A stretch of 7,817 nt of DNA from a bacterium (GCA_009920585.1 RFZT01000106.1:1-7817); one strand, 5' to 3'; counted from the stretch's first letter, positions 1 to 6,014 are shown. The notes: generated by a model from the sequence alone, not told the origin. Numbers and translations are program-made.

Positions 1-426
1 GAAGTCGAGCGAACGCATCTTGAAAAGCTGGGCTGGCCTGCACATTTGGTAGAACTTTTTCAAAAAGAAATCACGACCGCATTTCCCGAGGCGGAAATTC
101 ACGGTTACGAAGGATTCATCGAAGGCCTCACGAATGACTGGAAGGATCGGCATGTGCTGGCAGCGGCCATTTGTGGAGGGTGCCCCGTGATTCTGACCTT
201 CAACTTGCGGCATTTCAAAAACGACAACCTTCAAGTTCACGGCATCGTTGCCATGCACCCCGACGAATATCTTATGACGCTTTTTGAGATTGAGCCGAGC
301 CAAGTCATCGCTGTGCTCGGTGAGATCGCCGGGCGCCGGAGGATGGAAACGGAAGATGTCCTGATCCGGTATGGGACTGTGATTCCCAAGTTCTCCTCAC
401 GCGTTCACGCTCATCTTTGCGAGTAG
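1..426 (+). CDS. PIN-domain protein, PF13470-like toxin component (5' end missing)
   Basis: The reading frame is open to the left edge, so the true start lies outside the window; 141 residues are visible before the TAG at 424-426. The diagnostic stretch is DRHVLAAAICGG followed by VILTFNLRHF, which matches the second half of PIN domains of the PF13470 type (putative toxin-antitoxin toxin component, PIN family). In that family the Asp of DRHVLAAA and a T-x-N-L-x-D-F motif contribute to the metal-binding acidic pocket of a ribonuclease. Here the last position reads His (NLRHF) instead of the more usual Asp, which may weaken activity or may be tolerated. The C-terminal 60 residues (DEYLMTLFEIEPSQVIAVL and onward) look like the helical tail usual for this family. 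A cognate antitoxin would be expected upstream, outside the window. An RNase toxin role is family knowledge; nothing in the sequence proves activity. Confidence 0.8.
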   Translation, partial: EVERTHLEKLGWPAHLVELFQKEITTAFPEAEIHGYEGFIEGLTNDWKDRHVLAAAICGGCPVILTFNLRHFKNDNLQVHGIVAMHPDEYLMTLFEIEPSQVIAVLGEIAGRRRMETEDVLIRYGTVIPKFSSRVHAHLCE

Positions 427-434
427 CTTTACAC

Positions 435-566
435 ATGCAATTCCTCATCGCCGATTCCTTCACCGACAGCCTCTCCCGCCTGAACGGCGATGAGCAGAAG
501 GCGGTTAAGACCACGGCCTTCGACCTCCATCAGAGGGGTCGGTCCCGCATATTGACGCATTTTTAG
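435..566 (+). pseudogene. N-terminal remnant of a UvrD-type helicase with RelE-like N-terminus
   Basis: An ATG eight bases after the PIN gene stop opens a 43-codon frame. Residues 1-31 (MQFLIADSFTDSLSRL, then DEQKAVKTTAFDL) resemble, from memory, the conserved N-terminus of large UvrD/DEAD-type helicases that begin with a RelE/ParE-like domain; those normally continue with a stretch resembling NPANPGMQFHKLD. Here the match stops after Leu31 (base 527). The frame then runs into dispersed-repeat sequence (GGTCGGTCCCGCATATTGAC) and ends at TAG 564-566. More than 90 percent of the expected protein is missing and no downstream continuation is visible in any frame. I read this as a gene truncated by repeat-associated rearrangement, perhaps with later IS insertion. 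No ribosome-binding site is seen. Confidence 0.65.
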
Positions 567-676
567 CCGATTTTCCGAGTTGCCATACTTGTCTTGCTCT
601 GAGGTGCTGATGCCGACGAGGAGGTCGGCGTTCCAACCGAGAACTTTTCTCCGTGTCTTGGTGTCTCCGTGAGAGG
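531..676. repeat. Dispersed intergenic repeat cluster
   Basis: This non-coding stretch is a patchwork of motifs that look like multi-copy intergenic repeats. They are GGTCGGTCCCGCATATTGAC (537-556), a perfect hairpin GCCGAC-gaggag-GTCGGC (612-629), and CCGTGTCTTGGTGTCTCCGT (651-670), whose complement reads as near-tandem units (ACGGAGACACCAAGACACGG). From general experience such units are scattered in high copy through Verrucomicrobia and similar genomes. Only one copy of each is in this window, so copy number cannot be shown here. An open frame on the minus strand (505-699) covers the same bases but looks like repeat-derived noise. Confidence 0.5.
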
Positions 677-778
677 CTTGTCAGAGGGTCAGATGACATG
701 AAAGCCTTTTGCAGCGACGCTTTACAGTCATCTTGAGCCGCTGAAGCGCATAAAACCGATAGTGTAGAATGGTTGGCT

Positions 779-1939
779 ATGAGTCAAACTACACAACAAC
801 CTAGCGGGCTGTTTTATATCGGCATAGACTTTCACAAGCACTACAGCGTCTTCTGCGTCATCGACGGCAGGAACACGATTCTGGAACGAGGGCGTATTGA
901 TCACAAGATTCCGACCGCTTTCGAGCTTCTGATCAAACGATATCCGGGATGCCGTGTTGTGTTTGAGACAACAATGAACTGGCACTGGCTTTACGAGGTT
1001 CTTGAAGCACACTTGGACCACAACGACATCGTCCTAGCCAATGCCTACAAGACGCGCATCATCGCCGAGGCGCAGGTAAAGACCGACAAGGTGGATGCCC
1101 ATATTTTGGCCAAGCTGCTGCGTGGTGATTTGATTTCCACGGTGCACATTCCGAGCAAGAGCACGCGGGAGCGCAAGGAGGTATTGCGGCAGAGGTGCTT
1201 TTTCGTTCGTCAACGCACGATGCTCCGCAACCGCATACAGCGACTGCTCTCAGCCCAACACAACCTGCAACTTCCCCAGTGCAGCGACCTTTTTGGCAAA
1301 AAAGGGATAAGCGCTCTGTGCAAACTCAAGCTTCCCGATCCTGCCGGTCTTCTTTTGCGCCAACAACTCGAAGTGCTCGAAAGTCTGAAGATCCGGATTG
1401 CTGAAGACGAGGCCACGCTCAAGAAGATGCTGGAGGCGACGCCCGAATTGGACTTTGTGCTGAGTATTCCCGGTATGGGGCCGATTTTGGCCGCTGTGGT
1501 GGTGAGCGAAGTCGATGACATCTCGCGCTTCCCGAGCGCTCAAAAGCTCTGCGGCTACGCCGGGCTCTGTCCGACGACTTCCAGCAGCGGAGGGAAAACC
1601 AACAACGGGCGCCTCATGCGGGCCTGTAACAAGTGGCTGCGCTGGGCCTTTGTGGAAGCAGCCTGGGTTTCGGTGGGCTGCTCGCCCTACTTTGGCAATT
1701 ATTACAAACGCAAACGCACGATGGGGAAAAAGGCCAACACCGCCATCATAGCCACAGCCCGTCTGATGGCGCGTATCTGTTGGCAACTCTTGACCGAGAA
1801 GCGCGCTTATGAGAGCTTTCCGCCAGCCCAAAAACTCCAAGGCCAGCCCGAAGAAAAGCCACGCGCATCCTCGTGCTCGATCAAGGAAAACAAAGACTTT
1901 GCCATGCCGAAAGATACTTTCCCCAGCCGCTCCGATTAA
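779..1939 (+). CDS. IS110-family transposase (DEDD recombinase)
   Basis: This 386-residue protein, counted from the ATG at 779, catalyses excision and insertion of its element; well-studied members are guided by an element-encoded bridge RNA. The N-terminal RuvC-like domain (about 12-115) holds the acidic tetrad: Asp17 in YIGIDFHKHYS, Glu63 in VVFETTMNW, and Asp103 and Asp106 in TDKVDAHILAKLL. A basic helical region follows (128-155, with RQRTMLRNRIQRL), then a probable coiled coil (190-220). The C-terminal Transposase_20 domain (about 223-310) has the helix-hairpin-helix-like SIPGMGPILA and GYAGLCPTTSSSGGKTNNGR, where the conserved catalytic serine should be one of Ser268-Ser270. Length is slightly above the family norm, with a polar tail. 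A TTG two codons earlier (773) is possible, but the ATG fits better. No good Shine-Dalgarno sequence is seen. No frameshift or internal stop is present. Confidence 0.95.
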   Translation: MSQTTQQPSGLFYIGIDFHKHYSVFCVIDGRNTILERGRIDHKIPTAFELLIKRYPGCRVVFETTMNWHWLYEVLEAHLDHNDIVLANAYKTRIIAEAQVKTDKVDAHILAKLLRGDLISTVHIPSKSTRERKEVLRQRCFFVRQRTMLRNRIQRLLSAQHNLQLPQCSDLFGKKGISALCKLKLPDPAGLLLRQQLEVLESLKIRIAEDEATLKKMLEATPELDFVLSIPGMGPILAAVVVSEVDDISRFPSAQKLCGYAGLCPTTSSSGGKTNNGRLMRACNKWLRWAFVEAAWVSVGCSPYFGNYYKRKRTMGKKANTAIIATARLMARICWQLLTEKRAYESFPPAQKLQGQPEEKPRASSCSIKENKDFAMPKDTFPSRSD

Positions 1940-2261
1940 TTACTGGTTGGTCGATAGGTCGTAAGACTTAAGCGACGCACCTTGGGTCAGAATGGAGGGC
2001 TGGGGATCTAACAGTCACAATGAACGGGGGCTCCGCAAGATGCCCGCCTCGAAGAGAAGTGTGATCTCAGAATCGCCAAGCTGACGCCGGAGTGATTTTC
2101 GCAGTCCGCAAAAGTTTTAAGCATTGCGGACACCATATTTTCGTGCCCTAAAAGCCTGATTTTTAAAAGCAGATGTGCGAAGCTGAAGTCATCGCGAGCT
2201 TTGCAAACAACTAATAACAAAAGAGAAGAAGATTTTCCTCTTGACAGCACTTTTTCAGAGA
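1940..2261 (+). other. Non-coding flank of the IS110 element, possible guide RNA region
   Basis: This stretch has no supportable gene on either strand. Its clearest structure is a perfect 7-bp stem GTCCGCA (2104-2110) pairing with TGCGGAC (2125-2131) around a 14-base loop. Subgroup IS1111 elements are known to carry their bridge RNA in the right non-coding end, whereas IS110 subgroup elements carry it in the left end. The left flank here is only about 100 bp, so this longer flank is the better place to look. I could not identify target- or donor-binding loops, so the RNA is inference only. Confidence 0.25.
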
Positions 2262-2346
2262 AGGAATTAATTCTTGACATGTTTTGAGGTGTATATGGTT
2301 GCGTTGTTTACAAATGTGTCTGGTTTGTTGTGCGTAGCTGGCTGTG
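2262..2346. repeat. 85-bp direct repeat, copy 1 (left of brnTA)
   Basis: The copy begins AGGAATTAATTCTTGACATG and ends GTAGCTGGCTGTG. It matches copy 2 at 3310-3394 in 80 of 85 positions with no gaps; the five differences all fall in the second half. Identity stops sharply at both edges. The two copies lie in the same orientation 1048 bp apart and enclose the complete toxin-antitoxin operon. A TTGACA occurs at 2274-2279, but no -10 hexamer lies at the right distance, so it is not called a promoter. Confidence 0.95.
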
Positions 2347-2729
2347 GGACATATGGGACGGACGGAGCCCATCCCTCCGAGGGGGAATCGTGGGCGCATT
2401 TCGTGACGAATCTGAAAAGGATTCGGTCCCACACATTCACATAATTCTCAGGTTCTTTCTTTTTATAGAAGAGAAGGTATTCAGGTTAGGGGATCTTGAA
2501 GATGCTGCAAGGTAGGAGATAAGCGCAGCTCCAACCTATGCGCTGCGCGACTCCGGCATGGCAAGTCGCTGCAATGATGGGACGGCTCGGCGATCCATCC
2601 CTACCTTTTTTTTCGAAAGGTGCTCCCTCTCCGTTCCAAATTCCGCCGCATCACACCGTCTTTTTAGATGATGTTTCAACGCCCGCGTATGTAAAAATAT
2701 CATGTTGGCATTTTGGCAGAAAATTCCAA
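2347..2729. other. Gene-free, repeat-like DNA upstream of brnT
   Basis: No convincing gene is present in these 383 bases. Two related motifs occur: GGGACGGACGGAGCCCATCC (2355-2374) and, about 225 bp later, GGGACGGCTCGGCGATCCAT (2579-2598). Both continue into CCT, and both resemble short dispersed repeats. An 8-bp inverted pair TGTGGGAC (2343-2350) and GTCCCACA (2426-2433) frames the first motif. TCGGTCCC at 2423-2430 also occurs in the repeat cluster at 539-546, followed in both by a similar CA-rich start. ORFs here, on both strands, are short, lack ribosome sites and run through the repeats. Confidence 0.45.
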
Positions 2730-2757
2730 TTGACACCTTGAGTGGTATAGCTATTAT
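2730..2757 (+). promoter_or_regulatory. Probable sigma-70-type promoter of brnTA
   Basis: A perfect -35 TTGACA (2730-2735) is followed after 16 bp by TATTAT (2752-2757), five of six matches to the -10 consensus. The expected transcription start is near 2763-2765, which coincides with the GTG start codon of brnT. The -10 hexamer sits inside the palindrome annotated separately, so repressor binding there would exclude RNA polymerase. Confidence 0.65.
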
Positions 2758-2760
2758 ACC
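2744..2760. promoter_or_regulatory. Palindromic operator candidate for BrnA autoregulation
   Basis: GGTATA (2744-2749), a 5-base spacer GCTAT, and TATACC (2755-2760) form a perfect hyphenated palindrome of 17 bp overlapping the -10 hexamer and ending three bases before the toxin start. BrnA antitoxins are ribbon-helix-helix DNA-binding proteins that repress their own operon alone or with BrnT, and such dimers bind short inverted repeats. The position and symmetry make this the likely operator; binding is inferred. Confidence 0.6.
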
Positions 2761-2763
2761 ATA

Positions 2764-3036
2764 GTGGAGTTTGAGTATGACAAAGCAAAAAGTGATGTTA
2801 ATCGAACAAAGCACGGGATCGATTTTGATCAGGCGAAAGAGCTTTGGATCGATCCCAAGCGGGTGGAGTTTGTGGTACGCTTTTCAGATGAACTTCGAAT
2901 CGGTCTTGTGGCAGAGTTCAACGGGAAGCTTTGGACGGCAATTTTCACCAAACGAATCGATCGCGCACGAATCATATCAGTAAGAAGGGCAAGACAGAAT
3001 GAACAAGCAATCTACAATAACAGCACAGGAGTTTGA
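2764..3036 (+). CDS. brnT: BrnT-family ribonuclease toxin
   Basis: The 90-residue product matches the BrnT family (PF04365, RelE-like fold), whose members cleave RNA and stop translation when free of BrnA. Family landmarks are visible: MEFEYDKAKSDVNRTKHGI at the start (Lys16-His17-Gly18), FDQAKELWIDP (21-31), and the basic signature RARIISVRRARQNE (67-80) that supplies active-site residues. Length is typical. The GTG at 2764 is chosen because the family N-terminus begins exactly there and no in-frame ATG lies nearby. There is no Shine-Dalgarno sequence, and the predicted transcription start is at or next to this codon, suggesting a leaderless message. The last 38 bases overlap brnA, the usual toxin-first order of this system. 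The protein appears intact, so the module could be functional. Confidence 0.92.
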   Translation: MEFEYDKAKSDVNRTKHGIDFDQAKELWIDPKRVEFVVRFSDELRIGLVAEFNGKLWTAIFTKRIDRARIISVRRARQNEQAIYNNSTGV

Positions 3037-3274
3037 CCGACGCTTTGACGAGGGGGAGGACATAACCCCCTATATCGACGAATCCTCCATACATCGTCCT
3101 GGCTTGGAGGCACGTCGCGTGAATGTAGATTTTCCGGAGTGGATCATTCAAAAGCTTGACCTGCAGTCCAAGTTGGTTGGCGTAAGCAGGCAGTCCCTCA
3201 TCAAACTGTGGGTTTCCGAGCGCATTCAACAAGAGCATCAATATCAAAAACTCCTTACTGGATCTGTAATCTAA
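2999..3274 (+). CDS. brnA: BrnA-family antitoxin (ribbon-helix-helix)
   Basis: This 91-residue protein neutralises BrnT by direct binding and represses the operon. The N-terminal part (ITAQEFDRRFDEGEDITPYID, 7-27) is the acidic leader typical of BrnA. The ribbon-helix-helix domain follows: strand RRVNVDF (39-45), helix from PEWIIQKLDLQSKL (46-59), a turn at GVS, and helix RQSLIKLWVSERIQQ (64-78). The ATG lies inside the end of brnT in another frame, with AGAAGG about 12 bases upstream as a modest ribosome site, so translation is probably coupled to the toxin. The gene ends 35 bp before the second 85-bp direct repeat. No terminator hairpin is seen after it. Confidence 0.92.
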   Translation: MNKQSTITAQEFDRRFDEGEDITPYIDESSIHRPGLEARRVNVDFPEWIIQKLDLQSKLVGVSRQSLIKLWVSERIQQEHQYQKLLTGSVI

Positions 3275-3309
3275 AGTCCAGAAACGAAATCGGTGTAAAA
3301 GTGTGTGCC

Positions 3310-3394
3310 AGGAATTAATTCTTGACATGTTTTGAGGTGTATATGGTTGCGCTGTTTGTAAATGCGTCTGGTTTGTTCTGCGTAGCTGGCTGTG
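3310..3394. repeat. 85-bp direct repeat, copy 2 (right of brnTA)
   Basis: Second copy of the repeat at 2262-2346, same orientation. Differences from copy 1 are single T/C, T/C and G/C changes plus an AC/GT dinucleotide, all in the second half; the first 43 bases are identical. The sequences outside the repeats are unrelated on both sides. Confidence 0.95.
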
Positions 3395-3423
3395 CGAAAT
3401 TTGAGCGCTACGGACCGTTCGAT

Positions 3424-3482
3424 TGTAGCGGCTGTCTATGACTGCCGATGGGCAACGATTCGGTGCTTATAGTGCCGCTACA
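3424..3482. repeat. REP-like imperfect palindrome
   Basis: TGTAGCGGC (3424-3432) and GCCGCTACA (3474-3482) are perfect 9-bp inverted arms, with partial symmetry continuing inward (TGTCTATGACTGCCG against CGGTGCTTATAGT). This is a degenerate version of the GTAGCGGCGGTC...GACCGCCGCTAC type of palindrome that I recall as a common intergenic repeat in Verrucomicrobia. It starts 46 bp beyond the stop of the minus-strand permease, a usual REP position, where it may stabilise or end that transcript. Confidence 0.6.
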
Positions 3483-3527
3483 GGTGCGGGATATCGAAGG
3501 GGCGCCAGAGTAATTGGATCTTTTCGC

Positions 3528-5222
3528 TCAAGTTCGAAAAAGGGAGCCGAGTTTTTTGCCGAGGATGAGGCTGGCGCCGGTGAGGGTGATGGCGAGGAAG
3601 ATCATCGCCCAGACGCCGAGGGCGCTAGCGACGTAGCGACCTTCGCCGAGGAGTTGGTAAAGCTCGTAGATGGCTTTGGTGATCGGGAAATCCTGCTGTT
3701 TTTGAGCCAAGATGAGTGAGTCGCTCACCTCCAGCATGGCGAAAGAAAAAGCGAGGAGTCCGCCTGCGAGGAGATTGGCCGCAATGAGCGGGAGGGTGAT
3801 TTTGCGGAGTGTTTTGAAGGGGGGGCAGCCGAGATTATGGGCGGCTTCTTCAAGGGTAACGCTGGTTTGCTGAAAGCCGGCGGCTGCGGAGCGAACCACG
3901 TAGGGGAGACGCCGCACGGAATACGCAATCACCAAGATCACGAGCGGGTCGATCGTTGGGTTAAGGGCCGCAAAAAATTGACCTTCCTGAGTCATGGCAA
4001 GGTATCCGAAAGCCAACACCAAGCCGGGAACGGCCAGTGGGAGCATCGCCATGGCGTCGAGGATTTGTCGGCCGGGCAACTGGGTTCGAGTGACCACGTA
4101 GGCGATGGCCACGCCTAAGATGAGGTCAAGGAGAGTCGCTAAACTTGCGTATTTGAGACTGTTTTGAATCGAGGGGAGCGTTAGGTTGTGGCCGAGGGCC
4201 GACTCGAAATGGGCCAGAGTCCATCCATTTGGAAGGATTGAGTGATACCAGTCCGTCGAGAAGGCGACCATGACGACGCCGATGTGCGGGAGGATGGCAA
4301 TGAGGGTGACGAGTAAAAATACCGATGTGCATAGCAAACCGATGAACCAACTTGTCGCGTGGGGACCGCCTTGGCTGGTGGCTTTGGCCATCATGGAGTG
4401 GGAATTTCGACCAAAGAAAAACTGACTCATGGCGTAGAGAAGAAGGGTGGATGCGAGGAGGACAACGACGAGCGCGAAGGGGAACGGGTTTCCTCCAATA
4501 TCCTTGATGCCTTGAAAAATCTGAACAGATGTGACTCGGGTGAAATCAAACATTAGCGGAACGCCGAGTTCAGTGAAGGACCAGATGAAAACGATGATCC
4601 CCCCGGCGAAAATGCCTGGCATGATGAGGGGAAGGGTGATGCGTCGGAATTTGCGAAGCCCGGTGCAGCCGAGGTTAACGGCGGCCTCTTCCATGGCGGG
4701 GTCGACGTTGGCTAAAGCCGCGACGACGTTGAGATAGAGAACGGGGTAGAGATGAAGGGCATTGAGAAGAATGATGCCCCATAGGCGTCCCTCGCCCAAC
4801 CAGTCAACGGGATGGGTAGGATTCATGAGTCCGGTCGTTTCAAGGAGGGCATTGAGTGCCCCTTGCTGTCCGAGGATTTGCTTGATCCCGATCGCACCTA
4901 CAAATGGAGGCAAGATCATAGGAACGAGGACGAGTGCAGACAGAAGAGATTTCCCAGGAAATAGGAAGCGGTCGCTGATGCAGGCCAGGGGGATGGCTAT
5001 GCACGCGGCCAGCAGAGTGCTCCAGAGACCCATTTGGAGTGAGTTCCAGAGTCCTTCGAGATAAAGCGGATTACGAAAGACCTCGTTGATGTAAGCGAAA
5101 GTGAATCGGCCATCCGAACCGACGAAGGCGCCGCGAAGGGTTTCGGCGATCGGCCATACAAAAAAGAGGCCAAAAAAGAGGGCGGTGAGTATGAAGACAA
5201 ACTTGGAGAGGGAATGAGACAT
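3528..5222 (-). CDS. ABC transporter permease, two-domain, iron(III)/2-aminoethylphosphonate type
   Basis: This 564-residue inner-membrane protein carries two fused BPD_transp_1 domains and forms the channel of an import transporter, working with a periplasmic binding protein and a dimeric ATPase. About 12 membrane segments are seen, roughly at 7-29, 62-84, 95-117, 146-170, 200-222, 247-267, 294-322, 358-380, 390-412, 425-443, 480-503 and 535-555. Each half has an EAA loop that docks the ATPase: EEAAVNLGCTGLRKFRRITL (178-197) and EEAAHNLGCPPFKTLRKITL (458-477). Their near identity shows internal duplication. Length and pattern fit the FbpB/SfuB iron family and fused aminoethylphosphonate permeases; substrate cannot be decided here. 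Neither partner gene lies within 3 kb downstream or 2 kb upstream, although such genes are normally in one operon. No clear ribosome site precedes the ATG. Confidence 0.9.
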   Translation of the reverse strand: MSHSLSKFVFILTALFFGLFFVWPIAETLRGAFVGSDGRFTFAYINEVFRNPLYLEGLWNSLQMGLWSTLLAACIAIPLACISDRFLFPGKSLLSALVLVPMILPPFVGAIGIKQILGQQGALNALLETTGLMNPTHPVDWLGEGRLWGIILLNALHLYPVLYLNVVAALANVDPAMEEAAVNLGCTGLRKFRRITLPLIMPGIFAGGIIVFIWSFTELGVPLMFDFTRVTSVQIFQGIKDIGGNPFPFALVVVLLASTLLLYAMSQFFFGRNSHSMMAKATSQGGPHATSWFIGLLCTSVFLLVTLIAILPHIGVVMVAFSTDWYHSILPNGWTLAHFESALGHNLTLPSIQNSLKYASLATLLDLILGVAIAYVVTRTQLPGRQILDAMAMLPLAVPGLVLAFGYLAMTQEGQFFAALNPTIDPLVILVIAYSVRRLPYVVRSAAAGFQQTSVTLEEAAHNLGCPPFKTLRKITLPLIAANLLAGGLLAFSFAMLEVSDSLILAQKQQDFPITKAIYELYQLLGEGRYVASALGVWAMIFLAITLTGASLILGKKLGSLFRT

Positions 5223-5236
5223 TTTATCGGGTTTCC

Positions 5237-5259
5237 CGCGAAGGCGCAGAGGCGCGAAG
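5237..5259. repeat. GCGAAGGCGCAGAGGCG-type dispersed repeat
   Basis: The motif reads CGCGAAGGCGCAGAGGCGCG plus AAG and has an internal period of about 9-10 bases (GCGAAG, GCGCAGAG, GCGCGAAG). It resembles a short repeat that I recall as common in intergenic DNA of Verrucomicrobia. It lies 15 bp upstream of the permease start on the minus strand, where the ribosome site or an upstream gene of the operon would be expected. Confidence 0.45.
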
Positions 5260-5611
5260 TGAAGAAGATGGGACGGTGGTGGTTTTAGTTTGAGAATCTG
5301 GGCGGTTTGTCATGTCATGATTATCCCGAAAACGCCTTTTTGCTTGACCTCAAATAGCACATCGGCGGTGAGCTAAACAACTCAGAACCTCATCATGCGA
5401 TGGAGATCTAGGCAAAAGCGGCGCGATTGGTTTTTCATATTTTAACGCCACTTTGATGATAGGATGTTTTTTTGAAGCCCTCCCCAACTTTCGGAAAAGC
5501 GCACCATTACATCCCATCCCTTTCGTCCCAATATTGACCTTTCCACAAACGCTCCTTCTCGCATAGTCGAAGGCGTGCGATATTCTGCTTTGCCTTGTTA
5601 CTTTTGTCCTA

Positions 5612-5655
5612 GATTGCAGATAAAAGTTGCATCAACGTCCACAAACTCTGCAATC
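5612..5655. repeat. Perfect 9-bp inverted repeat, 26-base loop
   Basis: GATTGCAGA (5612-5620) and TCTGCAATC (5647-5655) are exact reverse complements. The second arm ends eight bases before the ATG of a 37-codon frame at 5664. There is no T-run, so it does not look like a terminator. It could be an operator or a 5' leader hairpin; no function is assigned. Confidence 0.55.
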
Positions 5656-5828
5656 CAGCTTCGATGGAAACTCACCGCACCAATTCCGCAGCCATGCGCG
5701 TCTTGAGTCAAAAGCGAGAGAACGGGGATAAAATCAAATTACTGCACGACCAAAGGCAAGGAGTACAAAAAGCATGAGTTACACCATTGTCACTTTGAAA
5801 TTGGACTTTGCAGCGCAAAAGAAGGGGG

Positions 5829-5847
5829 CACGACCGTCTCGGCCGTG
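5829..5847. repeat. CACGACC-GTCTC-GGCCGTG palindromic dispersed repeat
   Basis: The arms pair with a single G-U/A-C-type difference. This cacg-cc-gtctc-gg-cgtg core is a form I recall as a frequent intergenic palindrome in Verrucomicrobia. It interrupts the 25-codon frame beginning at 5774. Copy number cannot be shown from this window. Confidence 0.45.
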
Positions 5848-6014
5848 TTGAGACTGGGCTACTTGCTCGCCCTTGCCCATCGGAACCAAGGGGTACCGAG
5901 GCAAAAGGCACTGCGGGAAAGCCGAGTCCTAACAGAAAAGTTGAGAGGTGGAGAAGTTGAACCTTGGGTGAGATTCATCTCCATTATTTAAGTGGGGAGG
6001 CGCTGGATGAGGGC

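Larger units (their letters stand above)
677..2261 (+). mobile_element. IS110-family insertion sequence (outer limits uncertain)
   Basis: The element is defined by its full-length DEDD transposase. Its ends are not resolved: IS110-family elements generally lack terminal inverted repeats and leave no long target duplication, and none could be found. The limits given are the largest interval between the flanking repeat blocks, from the end of the repeat cluster at 676 to the 85-bp repeat at 2262. The left non-coding flank is about 100 bp and the right flank 322 bp. The true element may be shorter on either side. The intact ORF suggests it is recent or still active. Confidence 0.5.
5260..6014. 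other. Gene-poor intergenic region
   Basis: About 750 bases without a convincing gene. The region is AT-richer on the left and contains a perfect 9-bp inverted repeat (5612-5655), annotated separately. Two tiny plus-strand frames follow: 37 codons from ATG 5664, and 25 codons from ATG 5774, overlapping as ATGA at 5774-5777. The second has AAGGAG (5758-5763) ten bases upstream but soon runs into a palindromic repeat (5829-5847) and stops at 5851. Neither product is recognised. A minus-strand frame of 67 codons (5708-5911) crosses the same repeat and has no family resemblance. The region may hold the decayed remains of the permease's lost partners or of another gene. Confidence 0.5.

Noticed and set aside
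531..676. Repeat cluster considered as a CRISPR array
   Set aside because: There is no regularly spaced identical repeat and no spacers.
713..1978. An 8-bp direct repeat AGCGACGC at 713-720 and 1971-1978 that could mark the IS110 ends
   Set aside because: With these ends the element would have only about 66 bp and 31 bp of flank, too little for a typical bridge RNA, and an 8-bp match within a few hundred bases can arise by chance.
2274..2297. TTGACA with TATATG in the 85-bp repeat as an outward promoter
   Set aside because: The spacing is 12 bp, too short, and no better -10 hexamer lies at 16-18 bp.
2295..2444. A 49-codon frame starting in repeat copy 1 (MVALFTNVSGLLCVAGC...) with a lipobox-like VAGC; copy 2 has the parallel 32-codon frame at 3343-3441
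   Set aside because: There is no ribosome site, no positive residues at the N-terminus, and three of the four changed codons are non-synonymous. The frames diverge fully outside the repeat. It is better explained as a repeat.
3438..3719. A 93-codon plus-strand frame
   Set aside because: It overlaps the REP-like palindrome and the 3' end of the permease antisense, and has only the composition of a shadow frame.
5708..5911. A 67-codon minus-strand frame in the gene-poor region
   Set aside because: It has no ribosome site and no recognisable family, and it passes through a palindromic repeat.
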